A stretch of DNA of 64,000 nucleotides from CAVPOO01 sp963707015 (GCA_963707015.1 CAVPOO010000002.1:1-64000); one strand, 5' to 3'. Positions 1-9,973 are shown, counted from the first letter of the stretch. Notes: generated from the letters alone by a model not told the origin. Program-made: numbers and translations.

Positions 1-2
1 TG

Positions 3-1613
3 TTCGCGTTTGCCATCTGGGACGAAAAGCGCAAGAAGCTGTTTGCCGCTCGCGACAGGCTGGGCCAGAAACCATTTTACTACGTCGTTCGTGGCAACGA
101 GCTGTATTTTGCCTCGGAAATTAAGGCACTGCTTGCACTCGATCCAGCGCTTGCCAAGGTCGATCCTGAGGCACTCGCCCAGTATCTGACCCTGCGGATC
201 ATTGCGGCCCCGCGCAGCATGTTCTCCGACATCCGCAAGCTACCCCCGGCGCATCAACTCACATTCGATGCAAACGCCGGTCTGGGCATCACTCGGTACT
301 GGGATCTTAATTACGAACCCAAGCTGCAAGGCACCGATGACGACCTGGTCGATCAGCTCGAGGATCAGCTAATACAGGCACTCAAGCTCCACATGGTCAG
401 CGATGTCCCGGTCGGAGCCTTTATGAGCGGCGGGCTCGATTCAACGCTGGTCGTAGCCATGGTCATGAAGCATGTCGCAACCGAGCCGATTCAAACATTC
501 ACCCTGGGGCTACCCTATGGGCAGTTCGATGAGGCGCCTTATGCGCGGATGGTCGCCGAACGCTATGGAACACAACACCATGAAGAGGTCATTCGTCCTT
601 CATTACTGGACACTCTGCCTGATCTGGTCTGGCACCTCGACGAACCATCGGATCCTCTTTCGATCTGCACGTACCTGATAGCCAGGATTGCGCGGCGCCA
701 TGTAAAAGTGGTGCTGGGTGGCGACGGCGGAGACGAACTGTTCGGGGGTTACGACCGGTACTATGGCAATCGCTATGCCAGTTATTACGCGATGCTGCCA
801 CCGGCGGTACGCAAGTATCTGATCGGGCCCGCCCTCTCAGCAGTCCCCGACGGCGGCTGGTACAAAAGCAAGGCACACCAAGTCAAATGGCTGCATGCAC
901 TGTCATTTATGTCAGGCGGACAACGTTACGCACGAAGCCTAGCGTATTTCTATTTTGGTCCGGAATGGCGGGATCCTCTTTACGGCCAGCGCTTACGTGA
1001 TGCCACCGAATCGTTCGATCCAGAGCAATCGATCTCGGAGATGTTTGATACCGCCAACGCCTCTGACGCCGTCGACCGTATGCTTTACGCCGATAGCTTT
1101 GTTCGGCTTCCGGATCATCCCGTGATGATATCCGACCGCATGACCATGGCTAATTCGCTCGAGGCGCGTGCACCCCTGATGGACCACGTTGTCGCCGAGT
1201 TTGCGGCAAGGCTTCCCGCACGGATGAAAGTCCGCGGCCGGTCGCTCCGCTATATACAGTACCGCCTGGCAGAACGGTATCTACCCAGGGAAGTTCTGGA
1301 ACGCCCGAAACAGGGCTTTTCGTCCGCCTTACCCTATATGCTTCGTAATGAGTACCTATTGCTGTTCGAGATATTCCTCAAGAACTCAAGCCTTGCACAG
1401 GCTGACTACCTTAAGCAGACGGCAATCGACCAGCTCCTGGCTGATCATCTGACCGGAAGAAAAGACAATGGAAATCGGCTCTGGCTGATATTAAACAGCG
1501 AAGTCTGGTACCGGATGTTCATTGGCGGCGAATCCATTGACGATCTGAAGAATCGAATAGGACACGCTGTAAAGTCTGCAAACATGGTCTCCCCATCACA
1601 AAGAACCGCGTGA
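3..1613 (+). CDS. asnB: asparagine synthase-like amidotransferase, 5'-truncated by window edge
   Basis: The frame is open from the first bases, so the start codon lies left of the window. The visible N-terminal part is the end of a class II glutamine amidotransferase domain (ARDRLGQKPFYY and FASEIKALL). It is followed by an Asn-synthase ATP-pyrophosphatase domain with the nucleotide-binding motif SGGLDST (near position 430) and GGDGGDELFGGY. The family transfers amide nitrogen from glutamine through an adenylylated carboxylate. In exosortase A (XrtA) polysaccharide loci a paralogue of this family is standard, and the neighbouring glycosyltransferase, secreted proteins and PEP-CTERM-like tail fit that role better than housekeeping asparagine synthesis. 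Family assignment is firm; the EPS role is inference. Confidence 0.9.
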   Translation, partial: FAFAIWDEKRKKLFAARDRLGQKPFYYVVRGNELYFASEIKALLALDPALAKVDPEALAQYLTLRIIAAPRSMFSDIRKLPPAHQLTFDANAGLGITRYWDLNYEPKLQGTDDDLVDQLEDQLIQALKLHMVSDVPVGAFMSGGLDSTLVVAMVMKHVATEPIQTFTLGLPYGQFDEAPYARMVAERYGTQHHEEVIRPSLLDTLPDLVWHLDEPSDPLSICTYLIARIARRHVKVVLGGDGGDELFGGYDRYYGNRYASYYAMLPPAVRKYLIGPALSAVPDGGWYKSKAHQVKWLHALSFMSGGQRYARSLAYFYFGPEWRDPLYGQRLRDATESFDPEQSISEMFDTANASDAVDRMLYADSFVRLPDHPVMISDRMTMANSLEARAPLMDHVVAEFAARLPARMKVRGRSLRYIQYRLAERYLPREVLERPKQGFSSALPYMLRNEYLLLFEIFLKNSSLAQADYLKQTAIDQLLADHLTGRKDNGNRLWLILNSEVWYRMFIGGESIDDLKNRIGHAVKSANMVSPSQRTA

Positions 1614-1899
1614 TTCATCGACATGCTCGGCACAAGAACCTGTGGGGTTCGGCAACTGTAGATGCGCGCGCACGATTCATTGTATAGTTCAAAAGGACCC
1701 TGAATTAGTCGTGACTTAGCAGTTACGCTAGTTAACGAAAAGTAAGTCCATCAATTGTACGGGCGTGGCCATCGCCGAGCGTCATAACGTTTTAAGCCGT
1801 TCCGCGCTGCCTGTAACCTCTGGAGCCGACGTCCATGGCCAACGTCACTTGCATATCTTGAACAATGCTGGGTCGAGAGAACCAGGAGCGGCTAAATAA

Positions 1900-3042
1900 A
1901 TGAATCTTACGCGCAACAGCGTTTTATCAATTCTATGTTTTGTTATCGCTGTTCCTGTGTTTGGGTCATGTCGCGCTATCGCTGCGTCTCCATATCCACC
2001 GAGCCCGGTGATCTCTGGAATAACTTGGGATTTCTCGTCACTCAGTACCGCGGCAAGGGGTAGTGATATTTGGGCGGCTACGTGGGCGGACGACGACAAT
2101 CTTTATGCGGTATGGGGAGATGGCGGCGGATTCGACGGAACAAACTCAGATGGACGAGTGTCACTTGGAGTCGCTCGCATCGAAGGTCCGCCTGATTCGT
2201 GGATCGGTTCGAATGTTTTTGGTGGGAAAAACCCTGAGGCGCCCGCCACCTTTCCAGGAAAGGCTAACAGCATTATCGCGATCGATGGTGGACTCTATAT
2301 GGTGGTTTCGGAACAGGGTGCGTGGAAGCGTGGCAAAATCGGCCGATCCCAGGACCATGGCAGAACCTGGACCTTCAACAAAGGCTCGTTTGACAGATCC
2401 GACTGGGATTTTTCTGAACCTGCCGGAGCATTTGCAGGAGCGGTATTCCTGCAGTTTGGCCGCGACTACAGTGGGAGCAGGGATGAATACGTGTATGTTT
2501 ACAGCGAACGAGAGCGTAATGACTCAAATACCGAACTCCTGCTGGCACGTGTTAGAAAAACAGAAGTGCCGAATAGGAATGCTTATGAGTTCTTCGCCGG
2601 CAAGGATAGTTCAGGAATGCCACGTTGGAGCGAAATGCTCGCCGATGCCGAAGCCGTATTTAGAGATCCAGCAGGCGTAAATTGGGGATTTTCTGCAGTC
2701 TATAATCCGCATATTGGACGCTATCTTTTAACCACACGACGACCCAAGAAAGCTAACGGTAGACTGGGCGCCTGGTCGATATTCGATAGCCCTGAGCCTT
2801 GGGGACCATGGACAACAGTAGCCTATTACAATGATTGGGATAAAAAGACACCCTTTGAAGGAGTTGCCAGACAGATCCTTTACAATTTCCCTCCAAAATG
2901 GATCAGTGACGATGGCCTGACAGCGTGGATGATAGTGTCAATGAATGACTCATTCAACCTATTAAAGGGCACATTAACACTGCACGACTCGATGTCTGAG
3001 TCCATCTCGCCACCCGCACCCTCGGCTGCCGGAGCGCAGTGA
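1900..3042 (+). CDS. secreted DUF4185-like beta-propeller protein
   Basis: This is a 380-residue protein with an N-terminal signal peptide (hydrophobic LSILCFVIAVPVFG ending near AIAA). An AGGAG ribosome binding site lies about 11 bases before the ATG. The body resembles DUF4185/sialidase-like propellers: repeated Trp/Gly/Asp-rich blades such as AVWGDGGGF, GRTWTF and GAWSIFDSPEPWGPWT, and a Q-D-H-G-R-T-W block like an Asp-box. Such proteins are exported and often bind or cleave glycans. No catalytic residues can be assigned by eye, so no activity is claimed. It sits between an EPS-type amidotransferase and a convergent glycosyltransferase, which suggests a role in surface polysaccharide. Confidence 0.7.
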   Translation: MNLTRNSVLSILCFVIAVPVFGSCRAIAASPYPPSPVISGITWDFSSLSTAARGSDIWAATWADDDNLYAVWGDGGGFDGTNSDGRVSLGVARIEGPPDSWIGSNVFGGKNPEAPATFPGKANSIIAIDGGLYMVVSEQGAWKRGKIGRSQDHGRTWTFNKGSFDRSDWDFSEPAGAFAGAVFLQFGRDYSGSRDEYVYVYSERERNDSNTELLLARVRKTEVPNRNAYEFFAGKDSSGMPRWSEMLADAEAVFRDPAGVNWGFSAVYNPHIGRYLLTTRRPKKANGRLGAWSIFDSPEPWGPWTTVAYYNDWDKKTPFEGVARQILYNFPPKWISDDGLTAWMIVSMNDSFNLLKGTLTLHDSMSESISPPAPSAAGAQ

Positions 3043-3128
3043 ACCAATCGTTTGCATGCGCCAGCTGAATACCCAGGTGAATATGCGTCGTATATCTACC
3101 TACTCGTCTGCCGCGAACCCGAAAATGC

Positions 3129-4265
3129 CTACAGCTTTCCGGCGGCTTTCTTCAATCCTTCGATCGTTAGTCTTGCGCTTCGTTCCCAATTGAAAAAAGC
3201 TGCTCTGTCCAGGCTCTTTTGCCGCAGATCCTGTAACTTTGCCTCATCTCCCAACACGGAAATGATCTTTTCAGCAAAATCGGCAGGATCATTGGGATCC
3301 GCGGTGAGTGCCGCATCGCCACCCACCTCCGAGCAGGCACCCGTCTCAGAGACGACTGCCGGACAACCGCAGGCCATCGCCTCAAGCAACGTCAGCCCGA
3401 ATCCTTCGAAAAACGAGGGCATTACGAAAAGCTGCGCAAGGTTGAAAAGCTTCGGCAGTTCGTCGTGAGGGACAAATCCGAGAAAATGAACGCCTTTAAA
3501 ATCAGACTCTGAAAAACCTCTATACAGCAGATACTCTTTCACCCTGCGACCCGCGATAACCAGTCCATGGGGAATTCTATCCCTGCACTGGATAAAAGCT
3601 TTTACGGTAGTATCGACATTCTTGCCTGGAAAGAAGGAAGTGGAGCCCTCTACGCCGGGATGATCAACGCGGGTAACCCCCAGAATGAAGTTCCTGGGCA
3701 GCTTTTTGGTCTCCCTGAAGGTTTTCAGAACCGAGCCATCATCAATTGGTCGAAAAGTTTCTTTGACGGCGGGAGGCGTAACAGTCGCGTTATCCAGCGT
3801 CTTGCCCAGATACCTGCCGATTTCATCTCGCTGGAATTGTGACCAGGGGAAGAAATGTCTGGCTTTCCTGCAATAAACACGAAATATCAACTTTTGATAG
3901 AGAACATCCAATTTCTCATAGTATTCCGGCCATATCCTCCATCCCATTTCCGCCAGCCCCATGGCAACCGGACAATGGCTAATCAGAGGGACGCTGAATT
4001 TCGGATTCCAGATTACATCAACTCTTTCTTTCCGGGCCTTAAGCGGCACAGACACCTGATCCCAGAAAAACTTGTTGGGCGCAGTGATTAGTACCTCTTT
4101 AGCATTCTTGTAAGACTTAAACCTGCCGTACCATTTATCGGTCTTATACATTAAGAGATATTTATTCTCATTATCAATCTGCAGCATCTTTTCGACCAGG
4201 CCTTCAATAAATGCCTGCCAGGCGCTCGGCTGATCGATCGCGCGCATCATTACGGCAATCTTCAC
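3129..4265 (-). CDS. glycosyltransferase family 4 (GT-B fold)
   Basis: The product has 378 residues, a normal length for GT4 enzymes. The C-terminal half has the retaining GT-B signature: FFEGFGLTLLEAMACGCPAV (residues about 284-303, with the E-x7-E pair that binds the sugar nucleotide), preceded by VHFLGFVPHDELPKLF. The N-terminal domain (MKIAVMMRAIDQPSAW) is the variable acceptor-binding half. It probably adds a hexose to a growing lipid-linked polysaccharide at the inner face of the membrane. It is convergent with the upstream secreted protein and lies in the EPS-like segment. Donor and acceptor cannot be told from sequence. Confidence 0.88.
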   Translation of the reverse strand: MKIAVMMRAIDQPSAWQAFIEGLVEKMLQIDNENKYLLMYKTDKWYGRFKSYKNAKEVLITAPNKFFWDQVSVPLKARKERVDVIWNPKFSVPLISHCPVAMGLAEMGWRIWPEYYEKLDVLYQKLIFRVYCRKARHFFPWSQFQRDEIGRYLGKTLDNATVTPPAVKETFRPIDDGSVLKTFRETKKLPRNFILGVTRVDHPGVEGSTSFFPGKNVDTTVKAFIQCRDRIPHGLVIAGRRVKEYLLYRGFSESDFKGVHFLGFVPHDELPKLFNLAQLFVMPSFFEGFGLTLLEAMACGCPAVVSETGACSEVGGDAALTADPNDPADFAEKIISVLGDEAKLQDLRQKSLDRAAFFNWERSARLTIEGLKKAAGKL

Positions 4266-4371
4266 TCTCTTCCCCCGCGATAAAATGACCTCAGGCGAAG
4301 CCTGTTGCGTTCCAGATGCACAGGCTATGATTGCTGACGTCTGCCTTGTTATCGACCAACCTTAGAGATTG

Positions 4372-7300
4372 TCAATTTGCAGTGACGGTAAAGTCCTGGG
4401 TGGTGGTGCCCTGCAGGTTTTGCACCTGCACCGAGACATCAGCCGGACCCGTTGCACCTGGTGTCCACTCGATTTCACCTGTGTCCGGATGAATCGTCAT
4501 ACCGGCGGGTGGCGTCAACAACGAGAACGCTGGTGCTGGATAACCCTGCGTCTCAACTGTGTACGTATAGGGTACGCCAACAGTTGCCGTCGTAACCGGC
4601 TGCGAAGTCACTTGCGGCGTTACCGGAATACACGCCGGGAGGAAAGATGTTAACGCGTCAAACCACACCGGTACCATCTTGGCAAAGCCCGCCGGGAGGG
4701 GATGGATACCGTCAGGATCCATATCATTAATGTAGTTCAAGGCGCTTTCGTGATCAGCCATCGTGATCTTGTAACCATTCGCCACCCTCGTGTCTACCAT
4801 TGCCTCAACGTTGTCATTGAACTGGGTGACCAGGGGTTCATTCGGCACTTTATTGATGATGCGTGCCTGAACCACGGCTATGTCCGGGTCGAAGGTATCG
4901 ATAATATTGTGCAGATCCTCTACGCCACTGGGCGATGGGTAGGGAAATGCCGCATCTTCGTTGGTACCGATATGCAGCAGGATCGCATCAGGCGGATTCA
5001 GCGCCAGCCAGTTACTCAACGACGCCGCAATACCCGAGGTCGTAAAACCCGAGTGCCCCTCATGCTCACGGTCATGGCTGCCCGAGGTATCGCTCGCGCT
5101 GCCCACGAAGTCGACATCGTAGCCCGCACTCACCAGATTGAAATACAGCTGAGGCCGATACCCTTGACGGCGGGTGATCGAATCCCCCAGCGGCATGATG
5201 GTCACCGGTGCGCCACAGCCCCAGTAACCGCGCCGCAGACCAATGGCGCCATCATTGTAGTGACGTGCTATCTCGGCAGTGGGCAGGACCCGATCATGGA
5301 TCGCGACCTCATCGATCGTACCGGCAAAGTGATAATCCAAGGCGCTATCGTTCAACCAGCCGATATTGAGTTGCGTTGTCCCGGCAAAACCGGCTGGATA
5401 ACTGACGCCCGCGACGCGCGCCTCTTCGACACCATCGACATACAGCCGGTTCTCACCGCTGATCGCATCATGAACCGCAACCAGGTGGTGCCACTGCCCA
5501 TCGGTGACAGCCGTGGTGCCGACCAGGTTTGATGCTGCACCATTGCTCTCCAGCGCAAAGGCAGCATTACTGCCCTGACAGCCCAGCCACCAATGCACCT
5601 GACTGGCGGCATCATGTCGCCCGACGACTGCCTCAGTGCCGATACAGGCTGATCCCTTATTGATCCAGACCTCGACCGAGAAGCGGGTTCCGGTCGCCCA
5701 GTCAAATGAGCCATCGTCTGCCACGTTGACCTCGTCGATGATGCCATTAAATTGCTGGGCACCCAGGACGCGACCCGCCACCGGGGTCGGACACGCAGCG
5801 CCGCAGCTGGCAGAAGAGGTTCCCCCGACAAGATCCACAAAGCTGGAACCACTTGCCTCATCCAGCTGCCAGTAATGGCTCAACCCTGTTGGCCACAGTT
5901 GCGCCGAAATCTGGAACACCGCGCTCGCCACGGCGCTGTCGTCAGAACCGGCGAGAAATGCGCGAGCCTTCAGCGTTGCACTGGCCGCCAGCGGAAACGG
6001 TCCCGTGTACTGCGTCGAACCCGTCGTGGTCGTGGGCGTGCTCCCGTCCAGCGTGTACCAGATCTCGGCACCCGTTGTCGCCGTCGACAGAGTCACCGTC
6101 TGGGGATCCGCAAATGCCCCGCCATTCGGGCTAATCTGCGGTGTCTGCACCGTCGAACCGCCTGCGCTTTGGCCACTCTCGTCCGGCCCCAGCCCGCCAT
6201 TGACCGTCGCAGGGTTAAACGTGGAATCCCGGGTCAGCACCAGCTTGTCCACCACCGTCCCCGACTCACGCATCCACAGATTCACCGTGTGCGTTCCCGG
6301 CGTAATGTTCAGCGTCGCCCGCGCGCCGCTCGCCACCCTGCCGACCCACACATAACCACCCAACGGGACCGTCATGTTCGTCCCCGTCGACACCTCCTGG
6401 CCATCCAACCCCACGTGCACGGAGTTCGAACTCGACGAGGGACCCCATGCGCGTACCCACACATAGTGCAACTGCGCTCCCGATACAAAATCCACCGGGT
6501 AGTCCAGCCGCGGACTCAGGTTCGAATAGTTCGACGAGTAATTGACCCTATCCTCCGGCAGCCCACGCATCGCACCACCCAACGACGCCGTCCCCAGAAA
6601 ACTCGCCTCCGCCGCCAACCACTCATGCCCATCCGGCCCAGCTAAACCCCCCTGCGCATGCTCGGCCTCCAGCGACACCAGACCACCCCCAGCCTGCTGG
6701 AACACACCGCCACCGCTTCCCGCGGCAGGCAGGACGGTAATGCTGATCGTCCGGCTATCCATCAACAGCGAATCCACCGCATCCGTCGCCATGAAGGTGA
6801 CCGAGTACGGACCTCCCGCCGCCTGCCCGAGCGCCGGGGTCCAGCTAAAAGTTCCGGTCTCATTTCCATTGTCCTGGAACGTTGCCGTGCCGGGTAAACC
6901 CGTCACGCTCAGCACCGGAGTCGTCCCCTCGGGGTCACTTGCAGAGATGTCGAATGTGAGCGGCTGTCCCTCCGTCACGACCTGGTCCAGTATCGGATCG
7001 AGAGCTGGCGGCAGATTGCTGCCGGATGCGACCGTCACATCCACACTGGCACTGTCGTTGCCCGTCACCGGATCCGGCTCCAGGCCACTCACACTCGCCG
7101 TGTTGATGATCGTACTGCCGCCCGCCGCCACCACCGTCACCGTGATGTGCAGCGTCTTCGTCTCACCATTGGACAACGTACCCACCGTCCACACACCGCT
7201 GCCACTGTCATAAAACGTCCCCGAGCTGCCCGCATCGTCACTGACATAGCTCACACCCACCGGCAGCCTATCGGTCAGCTCTACACTCGTCGCATCCAGC

Positions 7301-9045
7301 GGCCCGTTGTTCCTTACCGCCACCGTGTAGAGGACCCCGCCCCCTTCAAGCGGCGAAGCATCATCTACCACCTTGCTCACCGATAAATCCGCAGTACTGG
7401 GGCTGCCCTGCAGGCTCTCATCCGGCCCCAGCCCGCCATTGACCGTCGCAGGGTTAAACGTGGCGTCCCGGGTCAGCACCAGCTTGTCCACCACCGTCCC
7501 CGACTCACGCATCCACAGGTTCACCGTGTGCGTCCCCGGCGTAACGTTCAGCGTCGCCCGCGCGCCGCTCGCCACCACACCCACCCACACATAACCACCC
7601 GACGTCGGGACCGTCATGTTCGTCCCCGTCGACACCTCCTGGCCATCCAGCCCCACGTGCACGGAGTTCGAACTCGACGAGGGACCCCACGCACGTACCC
7701 ACACATAGTGCAGCTGCGCCCCCGAGACAAAATCCACCGGGTAGTCCAGCCGCGGACTCAGGCTCGAATAGTTCGACGAGTAATTGACCCTGTCCTCCGG
7801 CAGCGCACGCATCGCACCACCCAACGACGCCGTCCCCAGAAAACTCGCCTCCGCCGCCAACCACTCATGCCCATCCGGCCCAGCTAAACCCCCCTGCGCA
7901 TGCTCGGCCTCCAGCGACACCAGACCACTCCCAGCCTGCTGGAACCCACCGCCACCGCCTCCCGCAGGCACGGCCACCGTCAGGCTCGCACTGGCACTGT
8001 CGTTGCCCGTCACCGGATCCGGCTCCAGGCCACTCACACTCGCCGTGTTGATGATCGTACTGCCGCCCGCCGCCACCACCGTCACCGTGATGTGCAGCGT
8101 CTTCGTCTCACCATTGGACAACGTACCCACCGTCCACACACCGCTGCCACTGTCATAAAACGTCCCCGAGCTGCCCGCATCGTCACTGACATAGCTCACA
8201 CCCACCGGCAGCCTATCGGTCAGCTCTACACTCGTCGCATCCAGCGGCCCGTTGTTCCTTACCGCCACCGTGTAGAGGACCCCGCCCCCTTCAAGCGGCG
8301 AAGCATCATCTACCACCTTGCTCACCGATAAATCCGCAGTACTGGGGCTGCCCTGCAGGCTCTCATCCGGCCCCAGCCCGCCATTGACCGTCGCAGGGTT
8401 AAACGTGGCGTCCCGGGTCAGCACCACCTTGTCCACCACCGTCCCCGACTCACGCATCCACAGATTCACCGTGTGCGCTCCCGGCGTAACGTTCAGCGTC
8501 GCCCGCGCGCCACTGGCCACCCTGCCCACCCACACATAACCACCCAACGGGACCGTCATGTTCGTCCCCGTCGACACCTCCTGGCCATCCAACCCCACGT
8601 GCACGGAGTTCGAACTCGACGAGGGACCCCATGCGCGTACCCACACATAGTGCAACTGCGCTCCCGATACAAAATCCACCGGGTAGTCCAGCCGCGGACT
8701 CAGACTCGAATAGTTCGACGAGTAATTGACCCGGTCCTCCGGCAGCGCACGCATCGCACCACCCAACGACGCCGTCCCCAGAAAACTCGCCTCCGCCGCC
8801 AACCACTCATGCCCATCCGGCCCAGCTAAACCCCCCTGCGCATGCTCGGCCTCCAGCGACACCAGACCACCCCCGTCCTGCTGAAAGGCAGCGAAGGCGA
8901 AATCAGGAACAACACTCAGCAGGCAGAGAAAGTAAACGGCTGTGCTAGCCAACTTCACGCGACCAAGCGAAGACAGATTATGGGGGAACCAACATGTTGC
9001 GATCTTAAGGATGTAAACCTTCAGTGGCGTGGATAACATAGTCAC
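4372..9045 (-). CDS. giant secreted modular protein: repeated GH115-C-like domains, DUF11, LamG, SGNH hydrolase
   Basis: A 1557-residue protein with a signal peptide (hydrophobic segment near residues 32-52). Domains in order: GH115-C/malectin-like carbohydrate-binding domain (about 54-220); DUF11 (about 235-350); a second binding domain (about 365-535); a second DUF11 (about 545-660); a cadherin/Ig-like domain (about 670-770); a third binding domain (about 780-945); a chitobiase C-terminal-like domain (about 965-1050); a LamG/concanavalin-like domain (about 1055-1265); an SGNH/GDSL hydrolase (about 1280-1470) with GDSIT, GTNE and DGIHP carrying Ser, Asn and Asp/His; and a terminal putative-Ig domain. 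No C-terminal anchor or PEP-CTERM tail is visible. It is probably an extracellular polysaccharide-binding esterase. Confidence 0.85.
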   Translation of the reverse strand: MTMLSTPLKVYILKIATCWFPHNLSSLGRVKLASTAVYFLCLLSVVPDFAFAAFQQDGGGLVSLEAEHAQGGLAGPDGHEWLAAEASFLGTASLGGAMRALPEDRVNYSSNYSSLSPRLDYPVDFVSGAQLHYVWVRAWGPSSSSNSVHVGLDGQEVSTGTNMTVPLGGYVWVGRVASGARATLNVTPGAHTVNLWMRESGTVVDKVVLTRDATFNPATVNGGLGPDESLQGSPSTADLSVSKVVDDASPLEGGGVLYTVAVRNNGPLDATSVELTDRLPVGVSYVSDDAGSSGTFYDSGSGVWTVGTLSNGETKTLHITVTVVAAGGSTIINTASVSGLEPDPVTGNDSASASLTVAVPAGGGGGGFQQAGSGLVSLEAEHAQGGLAGPDGHEWLAAEASFLGTASLGGAMRALPEDRVNYSSNYSSLSPRLDYPVDFVSGAQLHYVWVRAWGPSSSSNSVHVGLDGQEVSTGTNMTVPTSGGYVWVGVVASGARATLNVTPGTHTVNLWMRESGTVVDKLVLTRDATFNPATVNGGLGPDESLQGSPSTADLSVSKVVDDASPLEGGGVLYTVAVRNNGPLDATSVELTDRLPVGVSYVSDDAGSSGTFYDSGSGVWTVGTLSNGETKTLHITVTVVAAGGSTIINTASVSGLEPDPVTGNDSASVDVTVASGSNLPPALDPILDQVVTEGQPLTFDISASDPEGTTPVLSVTGLPGTATFQDNGNETGTFSWTPALGQAAGGPYSVTFMATDAVDSLLMDSRTISITVLPAAGSGGGVFQQAGGGLVSLEAEHAQGGLAGPDGHEWLAAEASFLGTASLGGAMRGLPEDRVNYSSNYSNLSPRLDYPVDFVSGAQLHYVWVRAWGPSSSSNSVHVGLDGQEVSTGTNMTVPLGGYVWVGRVASGARATLNITPGTHTVNLWMRESGTVVDKLVLTRDSTFNPATVNGGLGPDESGQSAGGSTVQTPQISPNGGAFADPQTVTLSTATTGAEIWYTLDGSTPTTTTGSTQYTGPFPLAASATLKARAFLAGSDDSAVASAVFQISAQLWPTGLSHYWQLDEASGSSFVDLVGGTSSASCGAACPTPVAGRVLGAQQFNGIIDEVNVADDGSFDWATGTRFSVEVWINKGSACIGTEAVVGRHDAASQVHWWLGCQGSNAAFALESNGAASNLVGTTAVTDGQWHHLVAVHDAISGENRLYVDGVEEARVAGVSYPAGFAGTTQLNIGWLNDSALDYHFAGTIDEVAIHDRVLPTAEIARHYNDGAIGLRRGYWGCGAPVTIMPLGDSITRRQGYRPQLYFNLVSAGYDVDFVGSASDTSGSHDREHEGHSGFTTSGIAASLSNWLALNPPDAILLHIGTNEDAAFPYPSPSGVEDLHNIIDTFDPDIAVVQARIINKVPNEPLVTQFNDNVEAMVDTRVANGYKITMADHESALNYINDMDPDGIHPLPAGFAKMVPVWFDALTSFLPACIPVTPQVTSQPVTTATVGVPYTYTVETQGYPAPAFSLLTPPAGMTIHPDTGEIEWTPGATGPADVSVQVQNLQGTTTQDFTVTAN
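6177..6705. repeat. third DNA copy of the carbohydrate-binding module
   Basis: This stretch repeats the binding-domain part of the 945-bp unit, offset by 1239 bp from the copy at about 7416-7944. It differs at scattered positions (for example GTGGAATCCCGG here against GTGGCGTCCCGG there), so it is a little older or less recently converted than the other two copies. Confidence 0.85.
7030..8885. repeat. 945-bp tandem duplication inside the giant protein gene
   Basis: Two copies (about 7030-7940 and 7975-8885) repeat with a 945-bp period (315 codons), each encoding one carbohydrate-binding domain plus one DUF11 domain. By eye, 7046-7481 and 7991-8426 show no differences; the first mismatch I see is G at 7482 against C at 8427. 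This points to very recent duplication or gene conversion. Confidence 0.9.
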
Positions 9046-9250
9046 TCACACTCGACCTCGAACTATGGGCTGGAACCGAAGAGCATTTGATCGCAACGAT
9101 CCCTTTGCGTCCCCGAAAAGCAGGATTGTTCGAGCCAGTTATCAGCCGCAATTAAATTTCCTATCTCAGGATTCGGCGGCCTTTTTAGTTGTACGCACCC
9201 TAGCACTCACACGCGAGCGAAGGTAACAAGCGCTTATACAATTTGTCGAC

Positions 9251-9688
9251 TCACCGCGGACCATTCCATTTGCGCCGCGCAACTATAACCAGACCGAGAA
9301 GACCGATTACAGCGACTTCGACAGCATACGGCATCCTAATCACGACATCTTTTCCGGCTAACGCGGCATCCGATGGACGATCAAGAGTGGCATCTCCAGC
9401 GAGTGATGTATAGGCCGGCTCTATTAGAGACACAACCATCGCAGCATCTTCTGATTGAGTTTCCTTAGTCACCACGTGCTTCCCCTGAGAGACGACCCAG
9501 GGTTGCCCTTCACTCTCTTGTTTGATCGATGTTTCCTGCGAGACGCGCTGTGCGACGACCTCTGACATCACGCTGACGGGCGACTCAGCTCCCGCATGCG
9601 AGCACAATATCATCAGACACGACATCCTTGTCAGGGTCCGCCTCACCACCGCAAATTTTCTTTTCAAACACGCTGATTCAGGATACAT
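9251..9688 (-). CDS. small secreted protein with PEP-CTERM-like C-terminal sorting tail
   Basis: 145 residues. The N-terminus has basic residues then LTRMSCLMILCSHAGA, a plausible signal peptide. The C-terminus has the three-part layout of exosortase substrates: a short Pro-containing motif (MPYAVEV), a hydrophobic stretch (AVIGLLGLVIVA) and an Arg-rich end (RRKWNGPR). The canonical Val-Pro-Glu-Pro is replaced, so this is a variant at best. The middle is Ser/Thr/Glu-rich and low in complexity, as is typical of PEP-CTERM proteins. Its place next to a surface-protein gene and XrtA-type genes supports the reading. Function is unknown. Confidence 0.6.
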   Translation of the reverse strand: MYPESACLKRKFAVVRRTLTRMSCLMILCSHAGAESPVSVMSEVVAQRVSQETSIKQESEGQPWVVSQGKHVVTKETQSEDAAMVVSLIEPAYTSLAGDATLDRPSDAALAGKDVVIRMPYAVEVAVIGLLGLVIVARRKWNGPR

Positions 9689-9935
9689 CTAAATATCCCC
9701 CTTAACTGCCTTAAACAATTATTTATTATAGGTCGATTTTCGTAACTTTTTGTGGAATTAACTGAACTGAATATTGTTTCAAATCTTACGCGTGAACCGC
9801 ACTTGTTAAGAATGCCCGACATTCTTGGGCACACCTGATAATAACCGTCTATGCGTTTGCCGATACTGGCCGCAACGGCGCCAGAATATCCTCAGGTATA
9901 TCGAAGCCCGCTTGTAAGCGGTCTACTGATTCTGA

Positions 9936-9973
9936 TTTCTGAACGTTCATCTAGTTTCTGAACGTTCATCTAG
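9936..9973. repeat. tandem 19-bp repeat, each with a perfect 10-bp palindrome
   Basis: The unit tttctgaacgttcatctag occurs twice head to tail (9936-9954, 9955-9973). Each copy contains the perfect palindrome TGAACGTTCA, so the two dyads are 19 bp apart, close to two helical turns. This is the layout of a cooperative dimer-binding operator, but no regulator gene is next to it. Confidence 0.8.

Noticed and set aside
1834..1860. Sigma-54-like promoter (TGGCCA...TTGC) upstream of the DUF4185-like gene
   Set aside because: The distance between the GG and GC elements is two bases too long for a -24/-12 promoter.
5752..8829. Several Arg/His/Pro-rich frames on the plus strand opposite the giant repeat protein
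   Set aside because: They repeat because the real gene repeats; composition is that of antisense to a GC-rich gene and no domain is seen.
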